64,000 nucleotides of DNA from Ecdyonurus torrentis (lineage: Eukaryota > Arthropoda > Insecta > Ephemeroptera > Heptageniidae): NCBI GenBank assembly GCA_949318235.1, contig OX439131.1:34661930-34725929 (forward strand), written 5' to 3'. Positions within the stretch are counted from its first letter, which is position 1. Every line of letters begins with the position of its first letter. Under the pieces are notes generated by a model that saw only the letters and a program-made list of their open reading frames with translations, had not been told where the DNA came from and searched no databases. The position numbers and the translations under genes are program-made. Below, one piece after another: positions 52,201-64,000 of this stretch.

Positions 52201-53282
52201 GTGCCTTGCCATATAGTGAAAAGTCCCATAATTTAGCAAAAATCTTGCTACCAGGACAGAGATAATATAAACACTGGGTAGCTTTAATTCCCACTCATAG
52301 TTTCTCTCCTATAAAGTCTGTAAGAACTGATAAAGTCACAGACACACTCCATTTTCTCTTGGAGTTTAGTGGCAAAAGCTATTCAATGTGTTTATTAACT
52401 CTTTGCTAACATACTATGGGACTCTCTTCACTATAATTATGGTTTCTCGAATCCTATTGTTTTCTTTCAAATCATCATGCATGTATAAATAATCACATAA
52501 TTTCTACTGGCAAAGATTGTGAATTTTCTTGGGTCACAATTAAACTTTATTTAGGTAAATTTCTTATTCTGATAATACATTATTATAAAAAGAAAGAAAA
52601 AGGTCATTATAAAGATAATTTTGAAAGAACAAGTTGGTACTTGCAGAACAAAAAGAACTTTGCAACATTCATCCAAAATATGTATATATTTATTTGGAGT
52701 ACCTTGTATGAAACAGGCCAGTGAATTAGGTACAGATCAAGGTAATCCAATCCAATATTTTTTAATGTAGTCCTGCAAGCCGGTTCAACCATTTCTGGGC
52801 GATGCATAGTGTTCCAAAGCTGCATAGAAAAAAAAATTATTATAGGCCTATTCTTTGTTAGAGCTAACTATTAAACTACAAAGAATTTTGCAACTGTTTT
52901 GTTCTACCTTGCTTGTGACAAAAATCTGATCACGAGTCACCATGCCTTCCTTGATTTTAGAATTTATTCCTTCCCCTACCTCATGCTCATTTTGATATGC
53001 ATGAGCACAATCAAAGTGACGATAACCAATGTCAATAGCATCCTTCACAGCTTGGGCAACTATACCAGGAGGAGACTGTAAGATATAAATGTATTTTAAT
53101 TAGTCGCCATGTGACAACAAATAACTGCACAATATGTCATTAATTAATAATGTAATAATAATTACATGAAAAATTGATAGGCCTATTATACAATAAAAAC
53201 TTACTTTCCATGTGCCCAAACCCAACATGGGCATTTCCCGTCCATTATTTAACTTTATAGTTGGGCTTTTCACTTGAGCCAT
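49239..53282 (-). CDS. Aldo-keto reductase (AKR1-like)
   Basis: Seven exons on the minus strand: 53282-53205, 53075-52908, 52819-52703, 51903-51709, 50206-50000, 49867-49719 and 49281-49239. They join to 318 aa, the usual length. The soluble TIM-barrel enzyme reduces aldehydes and ketones with NADPH. The catalytic tetrad is D48, Y53 (in [16 protein letters not shown]), K82 (TSK) and H115 (LIHWP). [10 protein letters not shown] and the cofactor-binding [10 protein letters not shown] are present, and the tail ends [10 protein letters not shown]. The last coding exon is only 43 nt and was found by matching that tail; its acceptor ACAG|AGC keeps frame. Start ATG precedes [20 protein letters not shown], as in the family. 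The substrate is not predictable. Confidence 0.95.
49403..49572. mobile_element. ~168-bp hairpin MITE in the 3' part of the reductase gene
   Basis: TTGACTAATAATAAAGGA and AACTGTTTTGAGGCC at the left are mirrored by GGCCTCAAAACAGTT and TCTTTATTAGTCAA. An inner stem pairs CACATCCGCTTCCGTTTC with GAAACGGAAGCGGATGTG. It lies in the intron between exons 6 and 7. Confidence 0.8.
50330..51603. mobile_element. Nested MITE stack filling reductase intron 4
   Basis: The outer family C-like ends (TAAGATAGAGGAAACCAGCA with GATATGTCCTATACAGTTTG at ~50340; CAAACTATAGGACATTATC with AAGGCCCTTGCTAGTTTCCT at ~51535-51590) bracket a diverged family D foldback (~50575-51065). A separate complete family C hairpin (51097-51290) follows. 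Together they occupy most of the intron. Confidence 0.6.
51097..51290. mobile_element. MITE family C, copy 5 (well preserved hairpin)
   Basis: Left AAGCACCTTACCATGATGAG and GAAAGTCTTGATGGC, right GCCATCAAGACTTTC and CCTCATCGTGGTAAGGCGCT. About 85 bp of stem surround a short AT loop. Confidence 0.75.
52170..52465. mobile_element. MITE family C, copy 6
   Basis: AAGGATAAGAGAAATCAGAAAG and GTGCCTTGCC at the left, with complement-like TTCTCGAATCCTATTGTTTTC at the right. It shares the internal GGCAAAAGCTATTCAAT and GTCTGTAAGAACTGA blocks with the 25550-25980 copy. It lies in reductase intron 3. Confidence 0.6.
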
Positions 53283-54321
53283 ATTCAACAGTGTAAATTC
53301 TTCTCTCAAGGTTGGAAGCACAAGAAATATTTTCTGTATACCACCAGGAGGATCAAGACACAAGCCCAGACAGAGAGATTATGTATTTATGTAATCAAGT
53401 CGGTACCAAGTTCAAGGTTCAATAGTAATAATATTATAATATTTAATGCTAGGCTGGGCAAACAAGTTTGGCAATGTTATTTTTGTTTACATATGTCCCC
53501 TCTCCAATTTTAGAAAACAGTTGTCTCCTTGACTGCCATCTATTGCTTCCCTCATAATCTATCTATGCCTGTCTTTGGTCAGTGTAGCTGACATACCATT
53601 TGACATAGTATACTATTATCCCAATAATATTTCAACTCTCAATCCTGTCAACAGATAAATGGGCTCTATCTGTAAAATCTCTTTTACATGTAGACACATG
53701 TACAGTCGGCGCAATGAGTGATTGAGTGTGGGCAGGGCACTGCTAACAGAGAGGTTCCGCAAAAAATGGCTGACTATTTAGCGGAACTTTTTTAAAATGC
53801 AATGTGAACCATCAATGCAGCAGATGTAGGATATTATAGTGAAATGAATTAATATATAAATGGGGGGGGGGGGGGGGGACAATTCAACTTGCTCTAATAT
53901 CTCTACGGTATTTTATTATTATATTTTTTATTATTAAACCTGTATTAAATGAACTAAATCCATCTAATAAATTAAAAAAAGACAAATGCGAGGATTGATA
54001 TTCTTATAAAAAAAAAACATTTCATAACATTCATATTTATATTGTGAAAGTATTATACAACTTTAAAAAAGCTCCTTTTATCAAAAATTCTATATCTTAA
54101 TTTTATAGTCTATTTTTCACATTATATCTCATAAGAGTAAATAGCAGATAAGATTAATACTAATGTAATATTCTTTTTTCTCTGCCTCATACACAGTATT
54201 TATGATAGGACCATCCCATTTTTATGTTTGCATATGCCTAATCCAATCCAAATGGTTACTTAAGGAAACATATATAGCTACAGAAGGCACACCCCAAATT
54301 AGGGTTTTATTTGTTCTTAAC

Positions 54322-54560
54322 CTATATCGCCCTTGTTGAGACCGAAGGGCATACTTGAATTTCAAGGTCCTCTTACAAATGGCATATTGTATTTTTATCC
54401 AGTACCACAAAGGGCATACTTGCACTTGGTGTTACGTGTTATAAGCTTATGCCGGATGAGCGCACAGCATCGAATCTGGCCACATGCAAGTACACCTTTT
54501 GCAAAAAAAATATCCAAATGTAAGTACGCCCTTTGGACGCAACAAGGGCGATATGAATTA
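54322..54560. mobile_element. MITE family J, copy 2
   Basis: Outer ends CATATCGCCCTTGTT-like and AACAAGGGCGATATG enclose AAGGGCATACTTG units on the left and AAGTACGCCCTTTGG units on the right. It is related to 47355-47566 but keeps an extra outer inverted repeat. Confidence 0.7.
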
Positions 54561-54855
54561 ATACAGAGAACATATTTTATGAAACATAAGAAACCTTTGA
54601 ATTAATTCATCACAGATAAATTTTGATCAATAAAACACTTGAAAAATATTTTAACATCAGTTTAAATTTTACAAAAATAAATAACAATTATAAAATGGGG
54701 AGGTAAAAAAAGGAAGAAGAAAATACAATTAAGAATTTCGATTCCCATACATTAATATTCAATTAGAAAATGCAACTCTAATAAGGCCTTGCATTATTTT
54801 AAGTGGATAATATTTCATTTCACATATCTACTTCATCTTAAAAAGGAAAAACATA

Positions 54856-55018
54856 TATCGAGGGTGCTCTATACTGTAAATGATAAATATAATTGAAAAA
54901 AATCGTATGATCGACCCCAAATTTTGGAGTTATCTATTTCAGGTCATTTGCAGCCAAAAAAAATGTTTTGCAAGGTCCAATGGAGTTAGGACATTATAGC
55001 GGAGCACCCTCGATATAA
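54856..55018. mobile_element. 163-bp MITE with TATATCGAGGGTGCTC ends
   Basis: TATATCGAGGGTGCTCTAT and GGAGCACCCTCGATATA are inverted. The interior is AT-rich and does not pair. It is the only copy seen. Confidence 0.7.
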
Positions 55019-55486
55019 TGAATAATGGCATTTTGTTTGCAGGAGCAATATTTGAACTAAATACCTATATGTACAATAAATTTGATTGTATAACATTTTA
55101 ATGGCTTTGAAAGGATATTGAATATATTAAATTTATGATACATTGGAATATTGCTCTGTGAGAACATGCTTACAATTGAGCATTTTATAACAAGTAAATA
55201 AAATTATTATAACCACAATTTTAAATACAGATTTGGAATACCACTGAAACCATACAGCAAAATGGTTTATAACTTGTATATATCATTATAAATAAATTAT
55301 ATAAAAAAGCTCATGTTTCCCCGATTGCTTCATTCTAGTTGTAGATATAAATATCAAAATATATGTTTTATTTATGCTGTACATTACTTGTAAAAAAATG
55401 TATCATGTAATAAAATAACTAGTGTTACGTCTACATGAAACTGCTTAACATATACTATACTTGCATTGAATTGATTCACTACGTAC

Positions 55487-57177
55487 TTATTTCTTGCCTG
55501 GGTTAAAGTAATTTGTTTTGACAAAAGGCATCTTGGATACTTCAGTGTCTGTAGATGTATTTCTTACTTGGAGCCTCAGTTTAGTACCAATTTTGCTCAC
55601 TCTTGACTCAACATAGCCCATAGCCACATTGCCACCCAAACTAGGAGATGGGCAGCCACTTGTTACTTGTCCGACCTGCAAAATGAGTAGGCCTATTATA
55701 TAATTTTTAATTAAGTACTTTTAGCATCTAAGAACTTTAATCATCATGTGAAACAAGAGCTAAGGAGAACTTGATAATAATAATAATAATAATGTTTTAT
55801 AGCACAAACACACAGATAGGAGAAATTGGGTGGAGTAGTGGGAGATATTAAACCTTAAGTTAAAATTTTTAGTTATCGTTATCAATTACTAATGTATCCT
55901 CACAGTATCAGAAGTAATAGAATACCTGTGCTCCAGAAAGATCAAAAATAGCAGCACCAGATCGTGCAGGAGGACCCTGAGACTTGAGACCAACTCTCTT
56001 CCTTGATGGTCCTTGACGTAACTGCTCAAGTATTACTCCAGCTCCAGGAAAATCTTTGGTTTCCCGACGACGTTTTCCAACAAGCCATGCAAGGCCAGCT
56101 TCAATTGGTGTTATTTTCTCCGTCAGTTCTGCACCATAGAGACATAAACCAGCCTCCACTCTGAGTGAGTCACGAGCACCGAGTCCAGCAAGCTGTACTT
56201 GGCTCTCTGTTGAAGCAAGAAGTTGTTCACAAACAGCCCTGGAATTTTTTATTTTATTTCAATCAATTGTTATTTTTTTTACTCTAGGCAAAACTTACAC
56301 AGAAATGGAAGCAGGAATGCAAATCTCAAATCCATCTTCACCTGTGTAGCCACATCTAGTAACCCTGCACCTGAGTATAAGAAACACAAATATATAAGCA
56401 TAAATATTTTTCTTTTTAAGATGACTTCATTTCACTTATTTTATTAATAAGCACATTACATACCTGGGAGTATTATCTATTGAGGCCAAAGTTGCTGACA
56501 TGAAACGAAGCTGTGAGAGATCCACATCAACATGGGGTTGGAGAGCTCTTGCAGCACTTGGTCCTTGCACAGCTAGCAATGCCCACTCATCAGTTGCATA
56601 ATGATGAACACTGACGTCACGACCTTTTGCAACCCACTCAGCTAAATGATCTGCCAGCAGCTTCTGTACTTCAGCTCGTCTACCAGCATTAGATACTACA
56701 TGCAGATAACCTAAAATTTGAAAAAGTCAATAGATGCATACTTAATTCCCAATCAATAAGTTTTTATTATAATTTTTTTTTTTATTGCTAACCTAATGGA
56801 GAACGTGTGACAACTAAATCATCAATAACACCTCCAGAATCAGTAGTGAAGACGGTGAGAGCTGCCCCATTGTCTGCTAGATTTTGAAGATCCGCTACAC
56901 ACAAACTTTCTAGAAATGCAACTCTGTCTCTGCCTTTAATTTTGGTTTGTAGCATATGAGATACATCAAAAACACCACAATGGGAGCGTACATGACGGTG
57001 AGATGTTGCTAATCCTTCAGTGTATTGCACAGGTAGTAGAAAGCCAGCAAAATCAACCATACGACCACCCTTTGCTACATGAAAATCATAGAGGCAAGTT
57101 TTGTTTGCCTCTGTAGCTAAAGCTCGTGCCAGCAATGGTTTCAAACCACAGGTAGATAATCTGCGCAGACATAACAT
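55487..57177 (-). CDS. AMT: Aminomethyltransferase, glycine cleavage T protein (AMT)
   Basis: Five coding exons on the minus strand: 57177-56793, 56710-56464, 56370-56299, 56238-55926 and 55675-55487. They join to 401 aa (human 403). The mitochondrial enzyme takes the aminomethyl group from lipoylated H protein and makes methylene-tetrahydrofolate plus ammonia. An Arg-rich presequence of ~20 residues is followed by [45 protein letters not shown] (catalytic Asp region), [30 protein letters not shown] and the tail [12 protein letters not shown] donor at 57276/57275 and an acceptor just before the ATG indicate an untranslated first exon upstream. Confidence 0.96.
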
Positions 57178-59922
57178 CCTATAAAAACAAATTTATGTTT
57201 TCAATATAATACATACATGTTCTATAAAAATATAAATATCCCATAAAATTATTTATATTTAATATTGATACTTACTTGATATGTTCTGCTAGCTTGCTGA
57301 ATATTAAGAGAAATCAAGCATTCACTAACAAGAATGATATTGCAAAATAAATTTGTTATGATAGTGTTTATTCCAAGGTAAACAAGTTGCAGTCAGACTG
57401 CTGTCTGTATTCCCACTTCCCACAGGGCTTTAGTAGGTTTCAGGGTCATAGGTCAGAATGACGTCTTCATTGGTCTTTATATTCTGATATACATACTAAT
57501 CACTGACTAATCAGCTAACCAGTAGCCAGCCTCTTAAAAGGCACGTGCTCTCTGTACTCTTGTTCAATCATCTCCACAACCCCGCCTACTTTAAAAAGCA
57601 AACAAAAGTTAAGCCTCTTTAAGCGGGAATTTTAAAAATATATTTTTCATATCGCGATCGCGATCGATAGCATTTTCTTAAAAATTTTGGGCCAAACTAA
57701 CTAATAAATAAAAGTTTATTAAAAAATATCATTGAGCAGTTATAATTTATCTTTGATTTTTAGATCCAATAATACTGTTTCGATGTTGCATATCCATGTT
57801 GTAGCCAACAATATTTGTGTATCTCGATTTTTATTCAGTGGAGGCAAAATGTGTATCTCTTTTTTTGTCACGGTAAGTAAAATGTGTAAGTAGTTTCCAA
57901 ACATAATAGATGCGGTGCCTGTGACAAAAAAATTACTTAAATTAAAAAATAATTGGCAAAGCAAGAAACAAGAGCGTAAACTAGTATATCGACTCTTATC
58001 AAGAACTGCAAATTTGAAGTTAACATAATTATTAAAATTAATTATACTTCAAAAACTTCTGTGGAGAAAAAATTGAACACTTAATTATTAAATATATGGA
58101 TGACAAAGATAGAAAATAATTAGGCTACATTTTGATTAACAAAACCTGTATGTTTATACGCACATATATATACCAAAGAAAATTCCAAAAATAAGTTTTA
58201 TATGGTTTTTATATTTTAGAGTAGAAATAATACAAGGACTCAGCATGCAACACGAATACAACACTTACATTTTGTTAGTAAAATTCTACATATGACACTA
58301 AAATGACATTATAAAAAAGATTTGGACTTTTCACCTAATAATCAAAGCTTTGGAATGCAAACAAAACTGAAACACTGCTAAATTATTGTACCTTATTTGT
58401 TCTAATTCTCTATGATTGTTATAAGTCAATGAATCTTAAAAGGGATTGTGCAAATTATAAGACTAAATAATATAACCATATTTATACTTTTTTGCACATA
58501 TTTTAGTAGATATTTTCTCATTATTGAGAGGGAAGGTACAATATTTTGCAGTTTACTTCAGCAAAGGCTATAGTAGATATGTCAAAAATTACTTCTTATA
58601 TTTAACACTTTATTGTGCTGTTTTACTTAACAAATTATATTGACCATTCTCTACAAATTATATATTATGCATATTTAAAAAGAAAATATATCACCCTATA
58701 TTTATATATATAGTAAAAATGTTGCAATTTTGTACATTCTTTGACATATTAACATTACATTTCAAAAAAATAATTATAATAATAAAGAAAAAATACAAAA
58801 ATGCCTACACTCGGATCCATTAAAATGCAATTAATTTATAATATTTTAATAATATTAGTTAGCTACTATTTTTGTCCCACTAATTCCATTTTGAACTACA
58901 CTTTAATTTGGTTTTGGTCTCTAATATTAATTCTAAAATTTAGCAGATTTTATTTTTATAGCTATACTCAAAACTGTTTTATCAAAATTAATTTACTTTG
59001 TATATTCTGGAGGAAAAAAAAATAGGACAAAAATTTAGACATGCTCACAAATTGGATACCTATCACATGAATTTTGGATTAATCCATATTTTATATGTAT
59101 ATATGGAGGAATGACTTTAAAATAAATTAACCTGATAGCTTGAATAATAAGTTACAATGCAAATGCAAAAATTATTGATTAGAGAGAGTACAGCAGGTAC
59201 ATGAAACAAAAAGAATAACCATTAAAATTTCTTGGTTTATGATCAGTCAAACAATCTCACAAAGTTTGTCTATAAATCTTGCACACTATATCTCTCAAAA
59301 TTTACCTTTCAAGTATTTGTCATGGAATTATTTGCAGTGCAAGGTTTACAAACACTGTCACATGTTCCATTTTCAATTTATCTGAAATATTACATTAAAT
59401 ATTTCTAATTTCATTGATGATGCATATTTTATTATTTTTATCATTTATTAGATTAGTATTTTATTATTTTTATTTTTTATTTTTATTTTATATTTTTTTA
59501 ATGTAGGTCTTATATAATTATAAATAATAACTGTGAACACTTGCAAATTTAAAATTAGATAATGGCACAATCAATATTACTATTAAATTATTATTTTTAT
59601 AAATGTATACATAAAATCTGTTTAAAATTCCCATATAAAGTTGTACTAAAAAAATACATACCAAATAAAACAAACTATTAAAACACTATGAATTTGGTGT
59701 AACCTTTTTATGGCAGCTAATATTTGCATTTCACGTATATGTAAAGGCCTAACCATAAATTCCACTGGCTACAGTTTTAAAGTGGATGAACAACATTTTA
59801 ATATAATTTGGCACTTACATTTTTGACTTCGAATCATTTGTTTTCCCCAAAATGGTATTATTGAATTCTGTATTGCAAAAGCAAGAATTTATATGCATCC
59901 CATAGCACCACCAATTAGAAAG

Positions 59923-59953
<31 letters not shown>

Positions 59954-60179
59954 AAGAAGAAGAAGAAGAAGACGAAGACATGAATTTTTCATACTTTTGC
60001 CATAAAGAATAATCTAATATCTATGCATGGGTTACATATTTATTAACTGTAAAAACCTTCACTCAACCTTTAAGCTTAAGTTTTGTATGCACTTAGGTTC
60101 AATAAAAATTTAAGGTCCAATAAAGAATGCGCAATAACCTTAAGATTATAATACAGCAAGAGCTTAGAACACATAAAGC

Positions 60180-60210
<31 letters not shown>

Positions 60211-61064
60211 GGTTAAATATGAAAATAATTTAAATATGAAAGACATAAGAAACAAGCAAATGATGCAGCAAAAAAATATAATATAAACATACAAAAATTA
60301 ATCAGTGACTGATTAAATAATAATATGCTACTTTGCATACATTTAAAAAAAAAAAAAAAATTAATTGGAATATAATTCATTAAAAAATATATTTATAGGC
60401 AATTATTTATATGTAATAAATAATTATGTATAATTTATCACAAGCATATAACGATGAAGGACCATTAATGTGAAGCTATAATATTTATATTAGATGATAA
60501 TATTATGCTAATATAAATTATGTGTTAGTATGAGTAAAATAGAGTGCCCTCAAAATCGGGCAATGACTGGTTGACAAACAAGACAAATTCACAGCGTTGC
60601 CCACAACCAGTCAAGAAGATCTCAACTCACGACCTTCCAATTTTTTTAAAAGTGTATTTATACTGTATTGCACAATGGCAAAATATTAAATTATAAATAT
60701 TCTTATCATAAGATACTCAAAATAGAGCCACACTTGTAACTTTACCAATTCACACCAATAAGAAAATAATGAATTAATTTAACACGAAAAAAATCCTTCC
60801 TCTTGACTAGCACGTGAGCAGAGAAGTGAAAAAGTTTTTACAAATTTACTACAAACTATTTATCAATTATTTCATTGTGCAGGAGTATTTTACACCGTGC
60901 AAACACGGTTTTTCTTTTCAGTCAAAACAATATTTAACTGTTTTTCATAGGTATAAAAGAGGCAAATAATATTTTTACCTAAAGGCAAATTGTTACAAAA
61001 GGTTTTGGTCGTAAACTTTGTAACCACATATTTTACTTTGTTGCAGTTGGCTCAGAAAGAGACT
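57178..61064. other. Intergenic between AMT start and coronin-7 3' end
   Basis: No coding exon is recognised. 57276 to about 57600 should hold the AMT untranslated exon and promoter (CGCGATCGCGATCG at 57653-57666 is a notable palindrome). From about 57800 to 61064 the DNA is strongly AT-rich with A-runs (59921-59951, 60180-60202, 60346-60360) and a GAA repeat (~59952-59975). Part of this is probably the coronin-7 3' untranslated region. Confidence 0.5.
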
Positions 61065-64000
61065 TCACTCATCCTGTAATTAAAGTTTTATTTCAGTATT
61101 TCCTTGTACTTGTATTAAATTTTAACAATTGGATTTTGTTTTGTTTTTTTATACATATTAGTAAAATTATTATTTTATCAAAATATATATCAACAGGATT
61201 TACTTACCCACTCTTTTTCATCTACTCCTTCCATGTCATCTTGCTCAAGTTTCAAATTTACCTCCATACGGCGGCTTACTGCTTTTTGGATCTGCAATAT
61301 GAAATAAAACATTAGAATAACGAAAGAAAGGCACAAAATATGAGTTATGTAACATTGTGAGACTCAAATTATTAAGTTACTTAGGTTTAAGTATGATGCA
61401 TTTTATTGTCCTACACTAGCACAAATTTACCTGTTCCTGCTTCTCCTTGACTGATTCTGGAAGATCTGGTTGCCATGATACTCGACTGGCAGCAGTATTG
61501 CTGGCAATGTTAATGGACTTCTCAGTGGTTCCATTAGTGGGTTGACTGTCAGATACTAAAAAAATAAGCATGCATCAATGAAAGCAACAAAACTGTAAAA
61601 CCTTTTTAGCTTCCTAAATAATACAATAAACTACATATAAATTTTGCTTTTTTGCTGTTGAGTCATATTACGTAAGCCAAAAAAAAAAAATGTTCTCCAA
61701 CTATTGAGCAGCTATAGTCTAGTACCCTCACATATTTACGTTTTGCGCTTAATTTATTTTGGACTGGGTTTTAAATATTTTCTGTTGCTTGGGTTAAAAT
61801 GTGACAGCTAAAAGCTAATCTTACTCCTTTCCCAATCATATTGTTCTATGTATGTGTTCCTATGACCTTTTTTATTGGTACACTATAAATTTTGCTAGTT
61901 AAATTTCAAATTTAGCACTTCAAAGTAATAAATAATGCTAGTAAAATTCTAAAAGCAATACTTACAACAATCCATTCCTTCCGGTTTCAAACTAATTCGA
62001 TGTGATAGTTTATTTCCACCTTCAAACCATTCCTTAGCTTCCATTGCAGGTTCCCAAGTGACTTTAGTGGGGGGGAAAAGGTCGTCTTGGAATAATTCAC
62101 TCTATGTTACAAATACAAAGGTTAATCAGCATATATATTGATCAATAAGTACTATAGTAGACAAAATACCATTATGTTAGTTACCTTAATCCTGGGGACA
62201 GTGTAAGACACAGGCTTGATGGTATTATTTGTCAAGCGCAGAGCACGAGCAAACTCGACTCCAGAAATGTTGCACACATTTTTTGGGAGAAACGACAGGC
62301 CTTGATGCAAACTATCAAGACGGTGATGGCTTAAGGGACATAAATATGGAGCTTCTTCTGTTACTTCATAAACATACACAGTAGAATCACCCTACAAAAT
62401 AATAATAATTGTAAAAATGTACATCATAAATTCAGTCCGAGATTGATAATGTGTTAAAATTGATAAATTAATCAAAATAAATATGATAAATATTTTGATT
62501 CCTTACCTTCCCAGTAAGGAAGATAGTTGAACTATCTTCATCGTAAAATGGGATGAGAATTGCTGGTGACACATCTAAGCCAACTGTAGCTAGCGGAGAT
62601 TTCAAATTCTTGGAATTATATGCAACAATTTGGCGTTCCGAGATTTTATCAAATCCAGCTACCACTAGCATAGTGCCGTCCAATGCCCAAACAACACGTG
62701 CGCCTCGAAGACCTTCAGTGCCAATACCTTCAGCAATAGGTTTGGTACTCTTGCGAGGTTCATAAACTCGTAGTTTGGTGTCCTTGCACATAGTAGCAAA
62801 ATAACGACCACAGGGGCTCCATGCAAAACTGAATATCTGAAAACAGCATCAAATATCTTTAAATACTGTACACAATTTTAGAAATTATTATGTCTGTAAC
62901 ATAATAATAATAATACAAAGTGTGATCAATTAATTCAACTGAAAATTCATCAATTAAGAGAGAGCAAGTAAGTAAATGAGAGGTACAATTTGATAGAGTA
63001 GCTTATTATATTCAGGTTCAAATATTTATTTAACAAATACATTATTTACCTAGATGTCACAGGAAATGCAAAAAAAAAAAAAAATTTGGTCATTTGTTTA
63101 ATATAAAAATAAAATGGAAAATACATATACACTGAATACATATGTACCGAACAGAATCCAGACCGTTTGGTACTTGTTTGTAGCTACATTGTTACCTGAT
63201 CAGTGTGTCCTTCCAGTTGCAGACATTCAGTGCCTTCCTTTAAGTCCCAGATACGGACAGTCATATCAAATGAACCAGTGGCAAGGACATCACGTGCCAG
63301 AGGATGGAACCTCAAGAAATAAATTTTCTCAGAGTGACCAGGTAAAACAGTGGTTGGCTCATTGGTAGGCTGTGCCAGCCCACCATCAGGGATGTGCCAC
63401 AATCTGATAGTGCCATCATCACAAGCTACAAGGAAAACAAATAAATGAGAATAGTCAACGACAAGGCAAATAACAACAAAACTAACTTAAAAATATAAAA
63501 TAACATACCAACAGCCAACCGACTGTAATCAAATGGATCCCAAGCAAAATCCATTATGCTCGTTCCATTTACTAAAGTTGGTATCACTCCATCTGGTAGC
63601 TTTCCAGTTTTATTTAATTCAAATATTGCAATTTTTCCACCTGGACCACTAAGTGGCACAGCAGCTCTCTTAGGATTGGCTGTAATTAAAATTTATGAGT
63701 TAAAGTATAGCTTTATTTTTCTTCTGGTTCTTTTTCTTTTTATATTATAACTAACGGACTTACCATGAAAACCATCACATTCCTTTGGCAACTGTTGACT
63801 GATATTACGGATATTTTCAATGTGTGTAGCCTTTGGAAGGAATGTTCCTTTTAAATGTCTGAACTTGGACACACGACCTACAAATATAAATAATTTCAAT
63901 GTTTATCATTCACCCCAGATTAAATTAAAAAATAGAAAGATATTTGTTATGGCATATAAGCGTACCAAACACAGTAGAAGTGCGCTTTGGAGTTGGTGTA
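61065..64000 (-). CDS. CORO7: Coronin-7 / POD-1, C-terminal half (partial)
   Basis: Ten exons on the minus strand: 64000-63966 (partial), 63877-63764, 63679-63509, 63425-63196, 62836-62507, 62391-62185, 62101-61966, 61555-61431, 61291-61208 and 61073-61065. They give 479 aa. Coronin-7 is the tandem-propeller coronin, active in Golgi trafficking and actin control. Visible: the second propeller's entry RVSKFRHLKGT, WD-type segments (SIMDFAWDPFDYSRLAV, CDDGTIRLWHIP, VLATGSFDMTVRIWDLK, SFAWSPCGRYFAT), the coronin extension LSHHRLDSLHQGLSFLPK, and an acidic tail ending DEKEWDE, like the Arp2/3-binding acidic motif. The last exon adds only Asp-Glu-stop. The N-terminal propeller lies beyond the window. 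Confidence 0.94.

Larger units (their letters stand above)
53283..55486. other. Intergenic between the reductase start and AMT 3' end
   Basis: The reductase promoter and the AMT 3' untranslated region must lie here. It contains a G-run (53862-53879), MITE J copy 2 (54322-54560) and a MITE (54856-55018). No coding exon is recognised. A locally GC-richer spot at 53700-53790 is the only promoter-like stretch. Confidence 0.5.

Overview
This is a metazoan nuclear window: AT-rich, with small exons, GT-AG introns, many microsatellites and a very heavy load of non-autonomous transposons. No bacterial, organellar or viral gene organisation is visible. The host looks like an invertebrate. Protein character and one short TTAGG-like tract hint at an arthropod, but only weakly. 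No tRNA, rRNA or CRISPR array was recognised.

Genes, left to right: (1) 2217-2562 (-), first exon of an unrecognised acidic protein; (2) 7172-16244 (+), ALG5, dolichyl-phosphate beta-glucosyltransferase, 7 coding exons, 336 aa; (3) 18893-36150 (+), GNPTAB, GlcNAc-1-phosphotransferase alpha/beta precursor, 17 exons, 1049 aa; (4) 38674-47294 (+), a TMEM16/anoctamin, 16 exons, 836 aa; (5) 49239-53282 (-), an aldo-keto reductase, 7 exons, 318 aa; (6) 55487-57177 (-), AMT, mitochondrial glycine cleavage T protein, 5 exons, 401 aa; (7) 61065-64000 (-), the C-terminal half of coronin-7/POD-1, cut by the window edge. All splice junctions were read by eye and every joined reading frame closes without a stop. 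ALG5 and GNPTAB both serve glycoprotein glycosylation (ER lipid-linked oligosaccharide, then Golgi lysosomal tagging). The other neighbours share no obvious pathway.

Introns and intergenic DNA are packed with mobile DNA. At least eight hAT-type insertions can be delimited, most by perfect 8-bp target duplications. There is also an LTR element with ~490-bp repeats and a 4-bp target duplication, several foldback elements (the most striking is a near-perfect palindrome at 2900-5257), about ten further MITE families, several present in 2-6 copies, and LINE remnants. Several are nested: a hAT inside a TA-flanked element (ALG5 intron 1), a foldback inside a hAT (GNPTAB intron 16), and an apparent three-level nest (aldo-keto reductase intron 4).

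Other points of note are a GC-AG intron in ALG5, a misplaced dead copy of GNPTAB exon 11, a retained S1P-like cleavage motif in GNPTAB, and a hAT-like element built almost entirely of ATCCGGAT palindromes. I found no convincing new multi-gene system. The most novel content is the transposon architecture.
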